64,000 nucleotides of DNA. It comes from Acetobacter estunensis. Lineage in GTDB: Bacteria > Pseudomonadota > Alphaproteobacteria > Acetobacterales > Acetobacteraceae. How positions within the stretch are numbered: the first letter of the stretch is position 1; every line of letters starts with the position of its first letter. The notes under the pieces are model-generated. The model was not told the origin of the DNA and searched no databases. It worked only from the letters and a program-made list of their open reading frames with translations. The translations under genes and the position numbers were made by a program. Shown here one piece after another: positions 45,895 through 53,911 of this stretch. The stretch is from positions 233,241-297,240 of the forward strand of contig NZ_JAHRDV010000004.1 of NCBI RefSeq assembly GCF_019083805.1, in the 5' to 3' direction.

Positions 45895-47592
45895 ATGACC
45901 CGCGTCGCCCTGTATACCCGCTACTCGTCCGACAACCAGCGCGACGCCTCGATCGAGGACCAGTTCCGCATCTGCCGCGAACACGCCAAGCGCGAGCAAT
46001 GGAAGGTCATCGGAGCCTACAAGGACGCGGGCATTTCCGGCGCCAGCATGATCCTGCGTCCCGGTATCCAGACCTTATTGCAGGATGCCCAGGCCGGACG
46101 GTTCGACATCGTGCTTGCTGAGGCACTCGACCGCATCTCCCGCGACCAGGCTGACGTCGCCACCCTGTTCAAGCACCTGAAATTCGCCGGCGTGCCGATC
46201 GTCACTCTGGCCGAAGGCGAGATCAGCGAACTGCATGTCGGCCTCAAGGGCACGATGAACGCCCTGTTCCTGAAAGACCTCGCGGCCAAGACCCATCGCG
46301 GCCTGCGCGGCCGGGTCGAGGACGGCAAATCCGGCGGCGGACTGTGCTACGGCTATCGCGTCGTCCGACAGTTCGACGCCAAAGGCGAACATATCCGGGG
46401 CGATCGCGAGGTCGACGCGCATCAGGCGGAGATCATCCGTCGCATCTTCCGTGACTTCGCCGCCGGCATCGGTCCGCGCGCCATCGCAAAAACCCTGAAC
46501 GATCAGGGCGTCGCCGGCCCCGAGGGCAAGCTGTGGAGCGACACCACCATCCGGGGCCATGTGAAGCGCGGCACCGGCATCATCAACAACGAATTGTATA
46601 TCGGTCGGCTGGTCTGGAACCGCCAGCGGTAGGTCAAAGACCCGTCCACCGGCAAGCGCGTCTCACGCCTGAACCCGGAATCAGAATGGGTCATCACAGA
46701 CGTGCCCGATCTGCGGATCGTCGACGACGCATTGTGGCACGCGACCAAAGCCCGTCAGAGCGTCATCGCCGAGAAATACGTCAACGTCACCGAGGCCGTG
46801 CGGGCGCATCACAAACGGAACCGGCTCAACGGCACGCGCCGGCCGAAATCCCTGCTCTCAGGTCTGCTGTTTTGTGGGCTGTGCGGCGGTCCCTACACCT
46901 TGCGGGGTTCCGACCGTTTCGCCTGCTCATCCCATGTCACCAACGGTTCCTGCACCAACAGCCGCACCATCCCTCGCCCCGACCTGGAACGTCGGGTGCT
47001 CTCCGGTCTCAAGGACCGGATGATGGCGCCGGAGATCGCGGCCGAGGCGATGAGCGCCTATGCCGAGGAGACCAATCGGCTCAACCGCGAGCGCCGGTCC
47101 AATGCCGATGTCTGGCAGGTGGAACAGGTGAAGGTCGAGAAACAAATCCGGGGCATCATCGAGGCCATCAAGGAAGGGATGTTCCATCCCAGCATGAAGG
47201 CGGAGATGGATACGCTCGAAGCGCGCAAGGCCGAGTTGGTGACACTGCTGTCCGACGTCCCCGACGATGTGCCTGACCTGCTGCCGAGTGCCTCAGCGGT
47301 CTACGCCCGCAAGGTCGGCCGCCTGACCGACGCTCTCAACCGCCCCGAGGAACGGCTGGAAGCCGCCGAGGCATTGCGGGCGCTGATCGAGAAGGTCGTG
47401 CTCACTCCCGGCCCGAACCGGGGCGAGATCGACGCGATGCTGTATGGAGAACTGGGCACGATCCTGACCTGGATCGAACGGCAAGTCATTGGAAAGGCTA
47501 GAAACACGAATACTCCCGGAGCGATGCTCACGGGAGTGTCGGTATCAGTGGTTGCGGGGACAGGATTTGAACCTGTGACCTTCAGGTTATGA
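45895..47592 (+). pseudogene. large serine recombinase interrupted by one in-frame TAG
   Basis: Reads as a 565-residue serine recombinase but with a stop at codon 246 (46630-46632), after which the same frame continues without loss (VKDPSTGKRVSRLNPESEWV). The usual residue in NRQR-x-VKDP is tyrosine, so a single base change explains it. The catalytic domain is intact (YTRYSSDNQRDASIEDQ with the nucleophile serine; EALDRISRDQAD). After the stop come the zinc ribbon (FCGLCGGPY...FACSS...GSCTN) and a coiled coil. The last residues, VVAGTGFEPVTFRL, are the translation of a tRNA-fMet 3' fragment, a mark of tRNA-borne integration. The 245-residue product alone would lack most DNA-binding parts. Confidence 0.88.
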
Positions 47593-47593
47593 G
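47549..47593 (-). repeat. island left attachment site: displaced 3' end of initiator tRNA-Met
   Basis: 45 bases matching the 3' part of the tRNA-fMet gene at 63861-63905, from the CCA end through the T arm to the anticodon loop, with only two differences (47561 C for T and 47575 G for A). The two changes pair with each other in the T stem. Homology ends at 47593, so the 5' half is absent and this is not a gene. It marks the left end of the 16.3-kb island. Confidence 0.88.
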
Positions 47594-47724
47594 TTCCATT
47601 TTTCAAGCTTCGCCAAAGCCGCATCACACCGATTTTAATGCGATAAGATACTGTTTTATTGATGTTTTATATCAGATTACGATACACTCTTCCTAGACCG
47701 GGATCGCCTGATTTCGCTCCCAAA

Positions 47725-47745
47725 TGATTCCTATTTGATTCCAGT
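47725..47745. repeat. island terminal direct repeat, left copy (candidate integrase arm site)
   Basis: TGATTCCTATTTGATTCCAG and one more T; matches 20 of 21 bases in the same orientation at 63773-63793. It lies 132 bases inside the left attachment site and 25 bases before the integrase start, and contains the internal repeat TGATTCC, with a third TGATTCC right after it. Confidence 0.6.
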
Positions 47746-47769
47746 GATTCCGGCGCTGGGGACAAGAAT

Positions 47770-48927
47770 ATGGTCAAGATCACGAAACGTTCCGTCGAGG
47801 CCGCCGTCAGGACCGGCAAGGAGTATTTCCTCTGGGATGACGAACTGCGGGGCTTTGGTCTGAGGGTTCATCCCTCGGGTCGGAAAATCTACCTCGCCCA
47901 GTTCCGCGCGGGCGGGCGCATCCGCCGCGTCAATATCGGTCCGCATGGTCCGATCACACCGGATCAGGCCCGCACCGAGGCAATGAAGCATCTATCCGAC
48001 GTCCGGCTCGGCAGCGATCCCGGCGCGCAGCGCGACCGGCTGCGTGCCGCCATGACCATGAAAGAGTTCGGCAGGCGGTTCCTCAACGAGCATGTTGCCT
48101 CTCATTGCAAGCCCTCAACCCAATACGAATATGGCCGCTGCGTGAACCTGTTCATTACCCCCAAGCTCGGAATGCTCAAAGTCATCGACGTGACCCGCGC
48201 CGATATCGTCGAACTGCACCAGGGGCTGAAAGAGACACCCTATCAGGCCAACCGAATACTGGGCGTGCTGTCGATCATGTTCACTCTGGCTGACACCTGG
48301 GGTGTGCGATCGGATGGGATCAATCCGTGCTGGAAGGTGAGGCGTTACAAGGAAGTGAAGCGAGAGCGTTACCTGACACCGGACGAACTGGCCCGGCTGG
48401 GCAAAGTGCTCCGCGAGGCGGATGGCGAGCCGGAAGCCGCGACCTGCATCCGCTTGCTCCTGCTGACCGGATGCCGCCTTGGGGAAATTCAAACGCTGAA
48501 ATGGGACTATGTGGACTTCCATGCGGGTGTCCTGCGCCTGCCGGATTCCAAGACCGGGGCCAAGGTCGCGCCCATCGGCAAGGCGGCCCTGAACGTGTTG
48601 GCAGACATTCCCCGGATCGACGGCAATCCCTATGTCGTCACAGGGAAGGTGAAGGGCCAGTATCTGACCGACATCCAGAAACCGTGGCGGCGGCTGCGCG
48701 CGCGGGCCGGGCTGCACACGCTACGCATCCACGATTTACGCCATTCCTTCGCCTCAGACGCGCTCCAGCTTGGCGCGGACCTGACCATGATCGGGCGGTT
48801 GCTGGGACATGCCCAAGTGCAAACTACGGCGCGGTATGCGCATCTTCAAACAGATCAAATTTCTAAAACAGCAAACATGATATCTACAAATATACTTAAG
48901 AAAATCAATGCCAAAAGTTCACATTGA
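47770..48927 (+). CDS. tyrosine site-specific integrase of the island
   Basis: 385-residue phage-type integrase. The N-terminal DUF4102-like arm-binding region (FLWDDELRGFGLRVHPSGRKIYLAQFR) is followed by a SAM-like core-binding domain and the catalytic domain with Arg in LLTGCRLGEIQTLKW, HxxR in HDLRHSFAS, His in LLGHAQVQTTARY and the nucleophile Tyr in RYAHL. It lies 176 bases inside the left attachment site, reading inward. Integration into the tRNA-fMet 3' end at the anticodon-loop side is consistent with the duplication seen. Confidence 0.95.
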   Translation: MVKITKRSVEAAVRTGKEYFLWDDELRGFGLRVHPSGRKIYLAQFRAGGRIRRVNIGPHGPITPDQARTEAMKHLSDVRLGSDPGAQRDRLRAAMTMKEFGRRFLNEHVASHCKPSTQYEYGRCVNLFITPKLGMLKVIDVTRADIVELHQGLKETPYQANRILGVLSIMFTLADTWGVRSDGINPCWKVRRYKEVKRERYLTPDELARLGKVLREADGEPEAATCIRLLLLTGCRLGEIQTLKWDYVDFHAGVLRLPDSKTGAKVAPIGKAALNVLADIPRIDGNPYVVTGKVKGQYLTDIQKPWRRLRARAGLHTLRIHDLRHSFASDALQLGADLTMIGRLLGHAQVQTTARYAHLQTDQISKTANMISTNILKKINAKSSH

Positions 48928-48963
48928 ACCTTGTGAGATAAAATAATTCTTCGTATATTCAAT

Positions 48964-49248
48964 TTATTTTTGCCAATGCTCCCTTACAAAAGACGAGACA
49001 TTTTCAGACAATCCATGCCAAGCTGCCTGTCCATTTGATGCATTTACAACAAATAAACTATCCCCAGCCAATAATGCAGGCAATATGAGATCCCTAGCTT
49101 GAGATGCAGTATATAGAGAGTCTACATACCAGAAGGACTGATTAATACGGGCCCAACTCCCTAATTTTTTAATTTTATCAATAACAGCATCATAATTCCT
49201 ATGTGACTCCTTTAAATCATAGGAGATGTGGATATTATTACTCACCAT
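48964..49248 (-). CDS. SinR-family Cas2-like small protein, third gene of the PARIS operon
   Basis: 94 residues. The opening NIHISYDLKESHRNYDAVID and later LGSWARINQSFWYVDSLYTASQARDLILP and DSLFVVNASNGQAAWHGL fit the SinR/Cas2-like ferredoxin-fold family (beta strand with YDL, then helix, then the W-x-V strand, then the SLFVV strand). Functions of these stand-alone proteins are poorly known; relatives include Cas2 and VapD ribonucleases. It is 36 bases downstream of the ariB-like gene on the same strand and shares its low GC, so it probably belongs to the same operon. Confidence 0.68.
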   Translation of the reverse strand: MVSNNIHISYDLKESHRNYDAVIDKIKKLGSWARINQSFWYVDSLYTASQARDLILPALLAGDSLFVVNASNGQAAWHGLSENVSSFVREHWQK

Positions 49249-49284
49249 TTTTGCCTTGAGTTACGTGTCCAAGCATTAGAGAAT

Positions 49285-50142
49285 TTAACTCACCAAAGTT
49301 AATTTATACCCAGAAGTTTCTTCCCAACGTAGAATTTTTTGGGGCAAACCGCTAGCGTGAAAATCTTTATAATCGAAGCTCAATCTTACATGACGCTCCA
49401 CCTCAGCTTTTTTCGTTTGAGAAACCGTTCTTTCCCCTGCCCTTTCTTGTAAAATAATCCCTAATCCTGCAATAAAATCGTGACCATTTGTAAACTGCCA
49501 TAAATCGAAATCCATAATTTTGTACTTATCAATATACGCAGAAAGCTTTTGCTTATATTCTTTTGTTCGGAATTTACCTTGAGATACACATTCTATCATC
49601 AGAGAAACATCAATTGATGATCCATCAAAAAATTTATATATTTCAATATTCTTCAAGCAATATCCCAATTTATGCTTTTCGTTTGCATACCTCATTGCAG
49701 ATAAAGGTTTGAGGCCTTCTAAAAGAGAAGACAATAGCGCAACACAGCCACCTTCTATTACCAATTTTTTCTCAGAAGCTACTTCCTCCAAGTAGCGGTC
49801 GATCACAGACGTTCGACAAACATCCATATCAAAATCATGATTTATTGAGTAAATTAAATCTACACATTCATCCAGCATTTCATCTATGTGATTAAAATCT
49901 GCATCTACAAAACCCAGACAATCCTCAAACCCAGACTCCCGCATTATGCTCAAAACGCTTATAACATTGTCTTTCCCATTACATGGGATCAACTCAACTT
50001 TTGAACGGTCTATAAATTTGCGATATCTTTTTATATCTGTCCCTCCCTCCATTAGAAAGAAAGCTCCCTTATGACTTTGGCGCTCCATTCGGATCTGTGC
50101 GCAAATATCTTTCGGTGTGATATATTTAGTAATTGAGTTCAT
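49285..50142 (-). CDS. ariB: AriB-like DUF4435 (TOPRIM) effector of a PARIS defence system
   Basis: 285-residue DUF4435 protein. TOPRIM-like acidic motifs are visible: FFLMEGGTDIKRYRKF (Glu at about residue 32) and CLGFVDADFNHIDEM (DxD at about 79-81). In PARIS, AriB is held by the AriA ATPase and released as a nuclease (reported to cut host tRNA) when phage anti-restriction proteins are sensed. It begins 2 bases after the ATPase stop. DNA here is AT-rich compared with the transfer genes, indicating separate acquisition. Confidence 0.82.
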   Translation of the reverse strand: MNSITKYITPKDICAQIRMERQSHKGAFFLMEGGTDIKRYRKFIDRSKVELIPCNGKDNVISVLSIMRESGFEDCLGFVDADFNHIDEMLDECVDLIYSINHDFDMDVCRTSVIDRYLEEVASEKKLVIEGGCVALLSSLLEGLKPLSAMRYANEKHKLGYCLKNIEIYKFFDGSSIDVSLMIECVSQGKFRTKEYKQKLSAYIDKYKIMDFDLWQFTNGHDFIAGLGIILQERAGERTVSQTKKAEVERHVRLSFDYKDFHASGLPQKILRWEETSGYKLTLVS

Positions 50143-50144
50143 AG

Positions 50145-51488
50145 CTAATCTACATCACCCAGTTCGACCACAACATCTTCCCATTCCCCAATAAGTTGCG
50201 GCGAATGAGTCGCAAGAAGCACATCAAACTGATTTAATTCAATTATTTTACAGAGATCAGGAATAAATTTCTTTTGCCAAGCCACATGAAGAGACAACTC
50301 AGGCTCATCGATAAGGATAAGTGCGTTTTTCTTTAATTCAAATAGAAGCTCGAAAAACATAACTAGCTGGTGCTGCTCACCAGAAGAAAGTTTTTCCAGT
50401 GGAATATCTGATGTCCCCGACCTTGAGACCACAAATCCATTCTTCTTGTCAACAACAATACATTTAGGATTAAGTCTATTATCCATTAATTCTTTAAATA
50501 ACTTAATTCTATTTTTTATTTTATCCAATACATTTAATTTATCCCTTGTATCTCTTACATATACATTCAAAACAGCCGCTATAGATTCATTAATTTTGTC
50601 AAAACGCGGCAATGCATCGTCAGATTCTGGATCTAGAATACCAACATCCATTAACTCTTTTCTTAAAGCATCTAATTTTGCCAAATTGTCAGTTAGCTCT
50701 TGAGATGGGGTAATATCTCCCTGCTCAAGAACACGCTTTGGAAATGATCGATCAAGAGATTGAGATATCGAAGCATAAGAAGCCAATTCTCTTGCAATGA
50801 TATTTTTTAGTATGACCGCCTTTTTTGAAATAGTTAAAGTAGATCCCGCATACAAGCCTCTGTAATCGTCCTCTGATAGAACTAACAACCTTTGAGTTTC
50901 TATTAAATGACAATCTATTGATTCACATATTTTTAAAAGTCGTCCTGTCGGTCGATCGACTAATGAACGCTTTACACTTTCAGGAATTCTATCGCTATAA
51001 TTTTCTAAAATATCCTGCAGAGTCAAAACTTCCCTGGATCTATCGTGAATCCATGTTTTCGGACTCATGCGAGTTAAAAATGGTAAAAAATTCTCGATTG
51101 ATCGACTACCAACACTTACATTATCGTATGAACGCGGTGTCCATATCTCTTCCCCATCATCTTTCTTAAAAGAAGTAATAAATCTTATTCCAAGCGCATC
51201 ACTAACATCTGTCGCATCGGAATCAGAGTTTATTAGTTTATCTACTACGACAACACTTCCATCATTAAAATAAAATTTCACATCAAGAAATGTTGTTGCA
51301 TGAAAAAAAGACCAATTGTTAGAAAAAAGCGAATTTATCAACTTCAGACATACAGTCTTGCCAATACCATTCGGTCCTATTAATGCAGTAACATGACCTT
51401 CATCGCTAAAAGTTATATCATGGTCAAATTCATCAAATAATTTTCGCACAACAAATCGAGTTAAACGCAACGGTTTATGTTCGGCCAC
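50145..51488 (-). CDS. ariA: AriA-like AAA ATPase of a PARIS defence system
   Basis: 447-residue SMC/ABC-type ATPase. Walker A is IGPNGIGKTVCLKL at about residues 37-50, the signature-like motif is LEKLSSGEQHQLVMFFELLF, Walker B is ALILIDEPELSLHVAWQKKFI and the switch histidine is LLATHSPQLIGEW. The centre (residues about 200-330) is a coiled coil. This order, plus an immediately following DUF4435 gene, is the PARIS pattern; other AAA15/OLD-type pairs are less likely because they carry the TOPRIM domain in the same chain. Confidence 0.83.
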   Translation of the reverse strand: MAEHKPLRLTRFVVRKLFDEFDHDITFSDEGHVTALIGPNGIGKTVCLKLINSLFSNNWSFFHATTFLDVKFYFNDGSVVVVDKLINSDSDATDVSDALGIRFITSFKKDDGEEIWTPRSYDNVSVGSRSIENFLPFLTRMSPKTWIHDRSREVLTLQDILENYSDRIPESVKRSLVDRPTGRLLKICESIDCHLIETQRLLVLSEDDYRGLYAGSTLTISKKAVILKNIIARELASYASISQSLDRSFPKRVLEQGDITPSQELTDNLAKLDALRKELMDVGILDPESDDALPRFDKINESIAAVLNVYVRDTRDKLNVLDKIKNRIKLFKELMDNRLNPKCIVVDKKNGFVVSRSGTSDIPLEKLSSGEQHQLVMFFELLFELKKNALILIDEPELSLHVAWQKKFIPDLCKIIELNQFDVLLATHSPQLIGEWEDVVVELGDVD

Positions 51489-51695
51489 TTTCTATACTCC
51501 AAATTTTATTATGAAATATTCACACCTGTTCGTTTTTACAATTTAATCCCTGTTTTATTTATATAAATTCATTTTTATATCTTACTCTTTCGGAGAAAAA
51601 AAGATAGCCTTCTGAAAGCAATGTCAGCCGTTCATAAACCGCATAACGAGGATTCAATTTCGGTATTATTAGGCTCCAGCCTCATCTTGAATCTT

Positions 51696-51905
51696 CTAAA
51701 TTTTTTGGAGCAAATCAAAGGCGTCTACTCCGAGTGCGTGCGCTAGCCGCTCCACAACCTCAATGGAAGCCGCATACTGGCACCGCTCCAAGGAACTGAT
51801 GTAGGTCCGGTCGATCTCCGCAAGATGGGCAAGTTCTTCCTGCGATACCCCGCGCTCACGCCGGTATCGTTTGAGCTTTGTTGCCAGAATCTCCCGTATG
51901 TTCAT
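51696..51905 (-). CDS. small XRE-family regulator
   Basis: 69 residues, almost entirely one helix-turn-helix domain: LKRYRRERGVSQEELAHLAE then IDRTYISSLERCQYAASIEVVERLAHALG. Proteins of this size control excision or defence genes in integrative elements. It is 207 bases upstream of the ariA-like gene on the same strand and may repress that operon or itself. GC content matches the transfer genes rather than the AT-rich defence genes, so it may belong to the ICE backbone. Confidence 0.85.
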   Translation of the reverse strand: MNIREILATKLKRYRRERGVSQEELAHLAEIDRTYISSLERCQYAASIEVVERLAHALGVDAFDLLQKI

Positions 51906-51928
51906 ACAGGATAGGGCAACCTCTTGCA

Positions 51929-51950
51929 GAGTATTTAACCACGGAGTATT
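51929..51950. promoter_or_regulatory. GAGTATT direct repeats upstream of the XRE gene
   Basis: Two copies of GAGTATT start 15 bases apart, 24-45 bases before the XRE start. The spacing of about one and a half helical turns and the position over the expected promoter suit autoregulation, but the motif is short. Confidence 0.3.
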
Positions 51951-52024
51951 CTCTACATTCCTAAGCAGACACTCAGGCGCGCGGCACCGACAGGCTTCCT
52001 CTTTCGTAGCTCATGAACGGGCTA

Positions 52025-52041
52025 TCACTTTCATGAAGTGA
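52025..52041. promoter_or_regulatory. 17-bp inverted repeat upstream of the first DUF6499/DUF2285 pair
   Basis: TCACTT-TCATG-AAGTGA has perfect 6-bp arms and lies 113 bases before the DUF6499 gene. Its size and position resemble operators of transfer activators, such as tra-box-like sites, but no match to a known consensus is claimed. Confidence 0.35.
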
Positions 52042-52153
52042 ATCATGCGGTTACGTGATGCGACCTTCGCTCTATGCAGGCTCGTTCCATTTCTGAGATC
52101 CTCGGCTTCTCACAAAATCAGCGACAAATGGACCTGATCCAGGAGGCCGCCCC

Positions 52154-52363
52154 ATGCCGCTCGACGTCTGGCAATCAGAGACCGACCGCGCCGCCCTCAA
52201 ACGCCTGGACGAGGCAGGGTTTGCTGGTGCCTTCATGCGGCGCAGGGCCACCTATCGCAAGGATCACACCGAAACGGCGCGGTTGATAGCGCCAGGCGCG
52301 CCCAATCCCAACACGGAATGGGATGCCTTCTGCCAGCGCTGGAGGATACGTTTTCCCACATAA
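52154..52363 (+). CDS. FseA-like activator, N-terminal DUF6499 part (copy 1)
   Basis: 69 residues, MPLDVWQSETDRAALKRLDE...WDAFCQRWRIRFPT, preceded by AGGAGG. The sequence is clearly paralogous to the minus-strand copy at 58716 (MPLDIWYSEADLAILRTL...AAFRDRWRLQFCP). In ICEMlSym of Mesorhizobium, a DUF6499-type frame and a DUF2285-type frame (msi172/msi171) are fused by a +1 programmed ribosomal frameshift to give FseA, which activates the excisionase gene rdfS. Here the frame likewise ends inside the start of a DUF2285 frame in +1, and an RdfS-like gene is next. Confidence 0.8.
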   Translation: MPLDVWQSETDRAALKRLDEAGFAGAFMRRRATYRKDHTETARLIAPGAPNPNTEWDAFCQRWRIRFPT

Positions 52364-52907
52364 TCCAGAGATACCCGTCACCCGCGTGCCCGTGATCTGG
52401 CGACCGGGCGTCACGTCCAGCGTCATCAGCCTAACGCACGCTATTGATGGCTTCGCACCGCCTCCCCTTCCCTCTTGGCGCTCACTGGGTCGTCTCTTGT
52501 TCGATCAGACCGACCAACTGGGCCGTGCCATCGTGGTAGCGACGCCCTCCGCCACGTTCAGTCTTTCCCTTCATGGCGCGGCCGCTGCCTGCCCGGCAGT
52601 CCATATCCCTGTTGATCCTTCCTACCGGCAACGAAGTGACGAAGCCGCCCGCTTCTGCGCCCATTTGCTGGGCTATCGCCTACCCGCGCGCCATCCCCGC
52701 CGGATCACCCCGACCCGCTGGCGGCAGCTTGCCCTGCGTCTGCATGCTTTCGATCTGGATGCGGCGGGCACCACCCTGCGCGACATTGCGGCGAAACTGC
52801 TCGACCCGAATGCACGGACCATGCCTGACGATATCTGGCGCGATTCCGCTCTGCGTACCATGGCCCGCACGCTGCGCGACGAGGGCAGCGCGCTTGTTCA
52901 TGACTAA
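52323..52907 (+). CDS. FseA-like activator, DUF2285 part (copy 1), +1 frame
   Basis: 194 residues if begun at ATG 52323; the conserved part starts at GGYVFPHNPEIPVTRVPVIW, which continues the preceding protein in the +1 frame. DUF2285 features include VPVDPSYRQRSDEAARFCAHLLGYRLP-like (IPVDPSYRQRSDEA) and the helix-turn-helix-like end (LRDIAAKLLDPNARTMPDDIWRDSALRTM), recalling ParB-type HTH domains. It may be made as a fusion by frameshift, separately from ATG 52323, or both. 190 bases downstream starts the RdfS-like excisionase gene. Confidence 0.8.
   Translation: MPSASAGGYVFPHNPEIPVTRVPVIWRPGVTSSVISLTHAIDGFAPPPLPSWRSLGRLLFDQTDQLGRAIVVATPSATFSLSLHGAAAACPAVHIPVDPSYRQRSDEAARFCAHLLGYRLPARHPRRITPTRWRQLALRLHAFDLDAAGTTLRDIAAKLLDPNARTMPDDIWRDSALRTMARTLRDEGSALVHD
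52351..52357 (+). other. candidate +1 frameshift site, copy 1
   Basis: In-frame CGT-TTT-CCC-ACA-TAA; phenylalanine tRNA on TTT can slip one base to TTC because a T precedes the C, and a stop follows two codons later. The equivalent position in the second copy also has TTTT. Confidence 0.5.
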
Positions 52908-52980
52908 ACTCTCTCGCTGCTAGACGGACTCTAACCTTTCTCCTTTCTGGCCTTATTCTGCGCTCCATTACGCTTTGGGG

Positions 52981-53012
52981 GTGGAGGAATTCGCGCACGT
53001 CATTTCCTCCAC
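52981..53012. promoter_or_regulatory. inverted repeat in front of the RdfS-like gene
   Basis: GTGGAGGAA and TTCCTCCAC flank 14 bases, 85 bases before the excisionase start. A dyad here is where an FseA-type activator with a ParB-like HTH would be expected to bind. It could instead be an RNA hairpin. Confidence 0.4.
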
Positions 53013-53096
53013 TCCCAGATCGCCTCTTTCCCGTCAGCCTCCCCTTACCGGCTCAGCTTCGCCCCCGAAGCAAGCCACACGCACAGGAAGGCTTTC

Positions 53097-53438
53097 ATGA
53101 CCGACATCCCGAAACCCAAAACAGGCGCACCCGTGCCGCCGACACAACCACCGTCCGAGGTCGCTGTCCCCGTACGCCCACTCACATCCCCGGCCCGCAT
53201 CCTGCGCCCCTATCTGCGCGGGGGAGAAGCCGCTGAACTGATCGGGGTCTCCATTCGCACGCTGGAGAAATACCGCTGCACTGGTGGCGGACCGCCGTTT
53301 CTGAAGGTTGGTTCTCGCGTTCTCTATCTCCGCGAAGACGTGGAAGCGTGGCTTCAGCGCCATCGCTGCCGCAACACTTCCGACGACAACTATGTCGCCG
53401 CCCTGCGTGAAATGCCCTCACGGAGGAACAGACCATGA
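53097..53438 (+). CDS. RdfS-like excisionase (HTH_17/MerR-like)
   Basis: 113 residues with a proline-rich N terminus and an excisionase-type winged helix: YLRGGEAAELIGVSIRTLEK then YRCTGGGPPFLKVGSRVLYLREDVEAWLQ. In ICEMlSym the homologue RdfS is the recombination directionality factor that turns integrase toward excision and also promotes transfer gene expression. It starts a tight run of genes (DUF2840, TraF) with overlapping stops and starts, in the same order as in rhizobial ICEs. Confidence 0.83.
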   Translation: MTDIPKPKTGAPVPPTQPPSEVAVPVRPLTSPARILRPYLRGGEAAELIGVSIRTLEKYRCTGGGPPFLKVGSRVLYLREDVEAWLQRHRCRNTSDDNYVAALREMPSRRNRP

Positions 53439-53911
53439 GAGCGGACGATCCCAACCTAACCACGGTCGAACTGACCTTCATAGAAAAGCGCATCGAACAC
53501 TGGATCAGGTTCGGCAGGCCGGTCTCCGACCGCGTGCTCGACAAACGCCGCCGCCTGCTGAGTTTCACGCCCGGCAGCACCTTCGGCTTCATCCGCTGGG
53601 CCGCCAATGATTACGGCACGGTCGTCTCCTGCCTCGCCATCGTGCGCACTGTAGAACGGGGCACCGCCTTCCAGACCGTACCCTTTGTCTGGCCCGGTGG
53701 CGACCTGCTGCTCGACGTATCCGGCTGGCCGCAGGTGAAGCATGTTCTGGAGGTGATCGATCAGATTGAGCGCTACGGCTTCGATCCCTGCGCCGTCTCA
53801 CCCGATCACTGGCAGCATGTCCATAACCGTATCATCGCCGGGCAGGAACCACGGCCCTACACGCATACCCTGCACGCGGCATGGCTGAAACGTGCGAGGC
53901 TGGTGTCATGA
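53435..53911 (+). CDS. DUF2840 protein of ICE transfer cluster
   Basis: 158 residues: LTFIEKRIEHWIRFGRPVSD, then FTPGSTFGFIRWAANDYGTV, IVRTVERGTAF and the end VHNRIIAGQEPRPYTHTLHAAWLKRA. DUF2840 genes are found next to rdfS and traF in ICEs of alphaproteobacteria, with no known biochemical role. The start overlaps the rdfS stop by 4 bases and its stop overlaps the traF start (ATGA). Confidence 0.85.
   Translation: MRADDPNLTTVELTFIEKRIEHWIRFGRPVSDRVLDKRRRLLSFTPGSTFGFIRWAANDYGTVVSCLAIVRTVERGTAFQTVPFVWPGGDLLLDVSGWPQVKHVLEVIDQIERYGFDPCAVSPDHWQHVHNRIIAGQEPRPYTHTLHAAWLKRARLVS

Noticed and set aside
46630..46632. TAG as deliberate recoding (pyrrolysine or programmed readthrough)
   Set aside because: No other in-frame TAG is seen in nearby genes and the expected residue is tyrosine, one base away; a simple nonsense mutation or sequencing error is enough.
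47549..47593. A second tRNA-Met gene
   Set aside because: Only the 3' 45 bases are present; homology ends at the anticodon loop and no D arm or 5' acceptor strand follows, so it is an attachment-site fragment.
48964..49248. True CRISPR Cas2 with a nearby array
   Set aside because: No Cas1, no other cas gene and no regularly spaced repeats are in the window; the protein fits the stand-alone SinR family better.
49285..51488. OLD-family or Septu-type defence pair
   Set aside because: OLD proteins carry ATPase and TOPRIM in one chain, and Septu pairs an ATPase with an HNH protein; here a separate DUF4435 TOPRIM protein follows the ATPase, as in PARIS.
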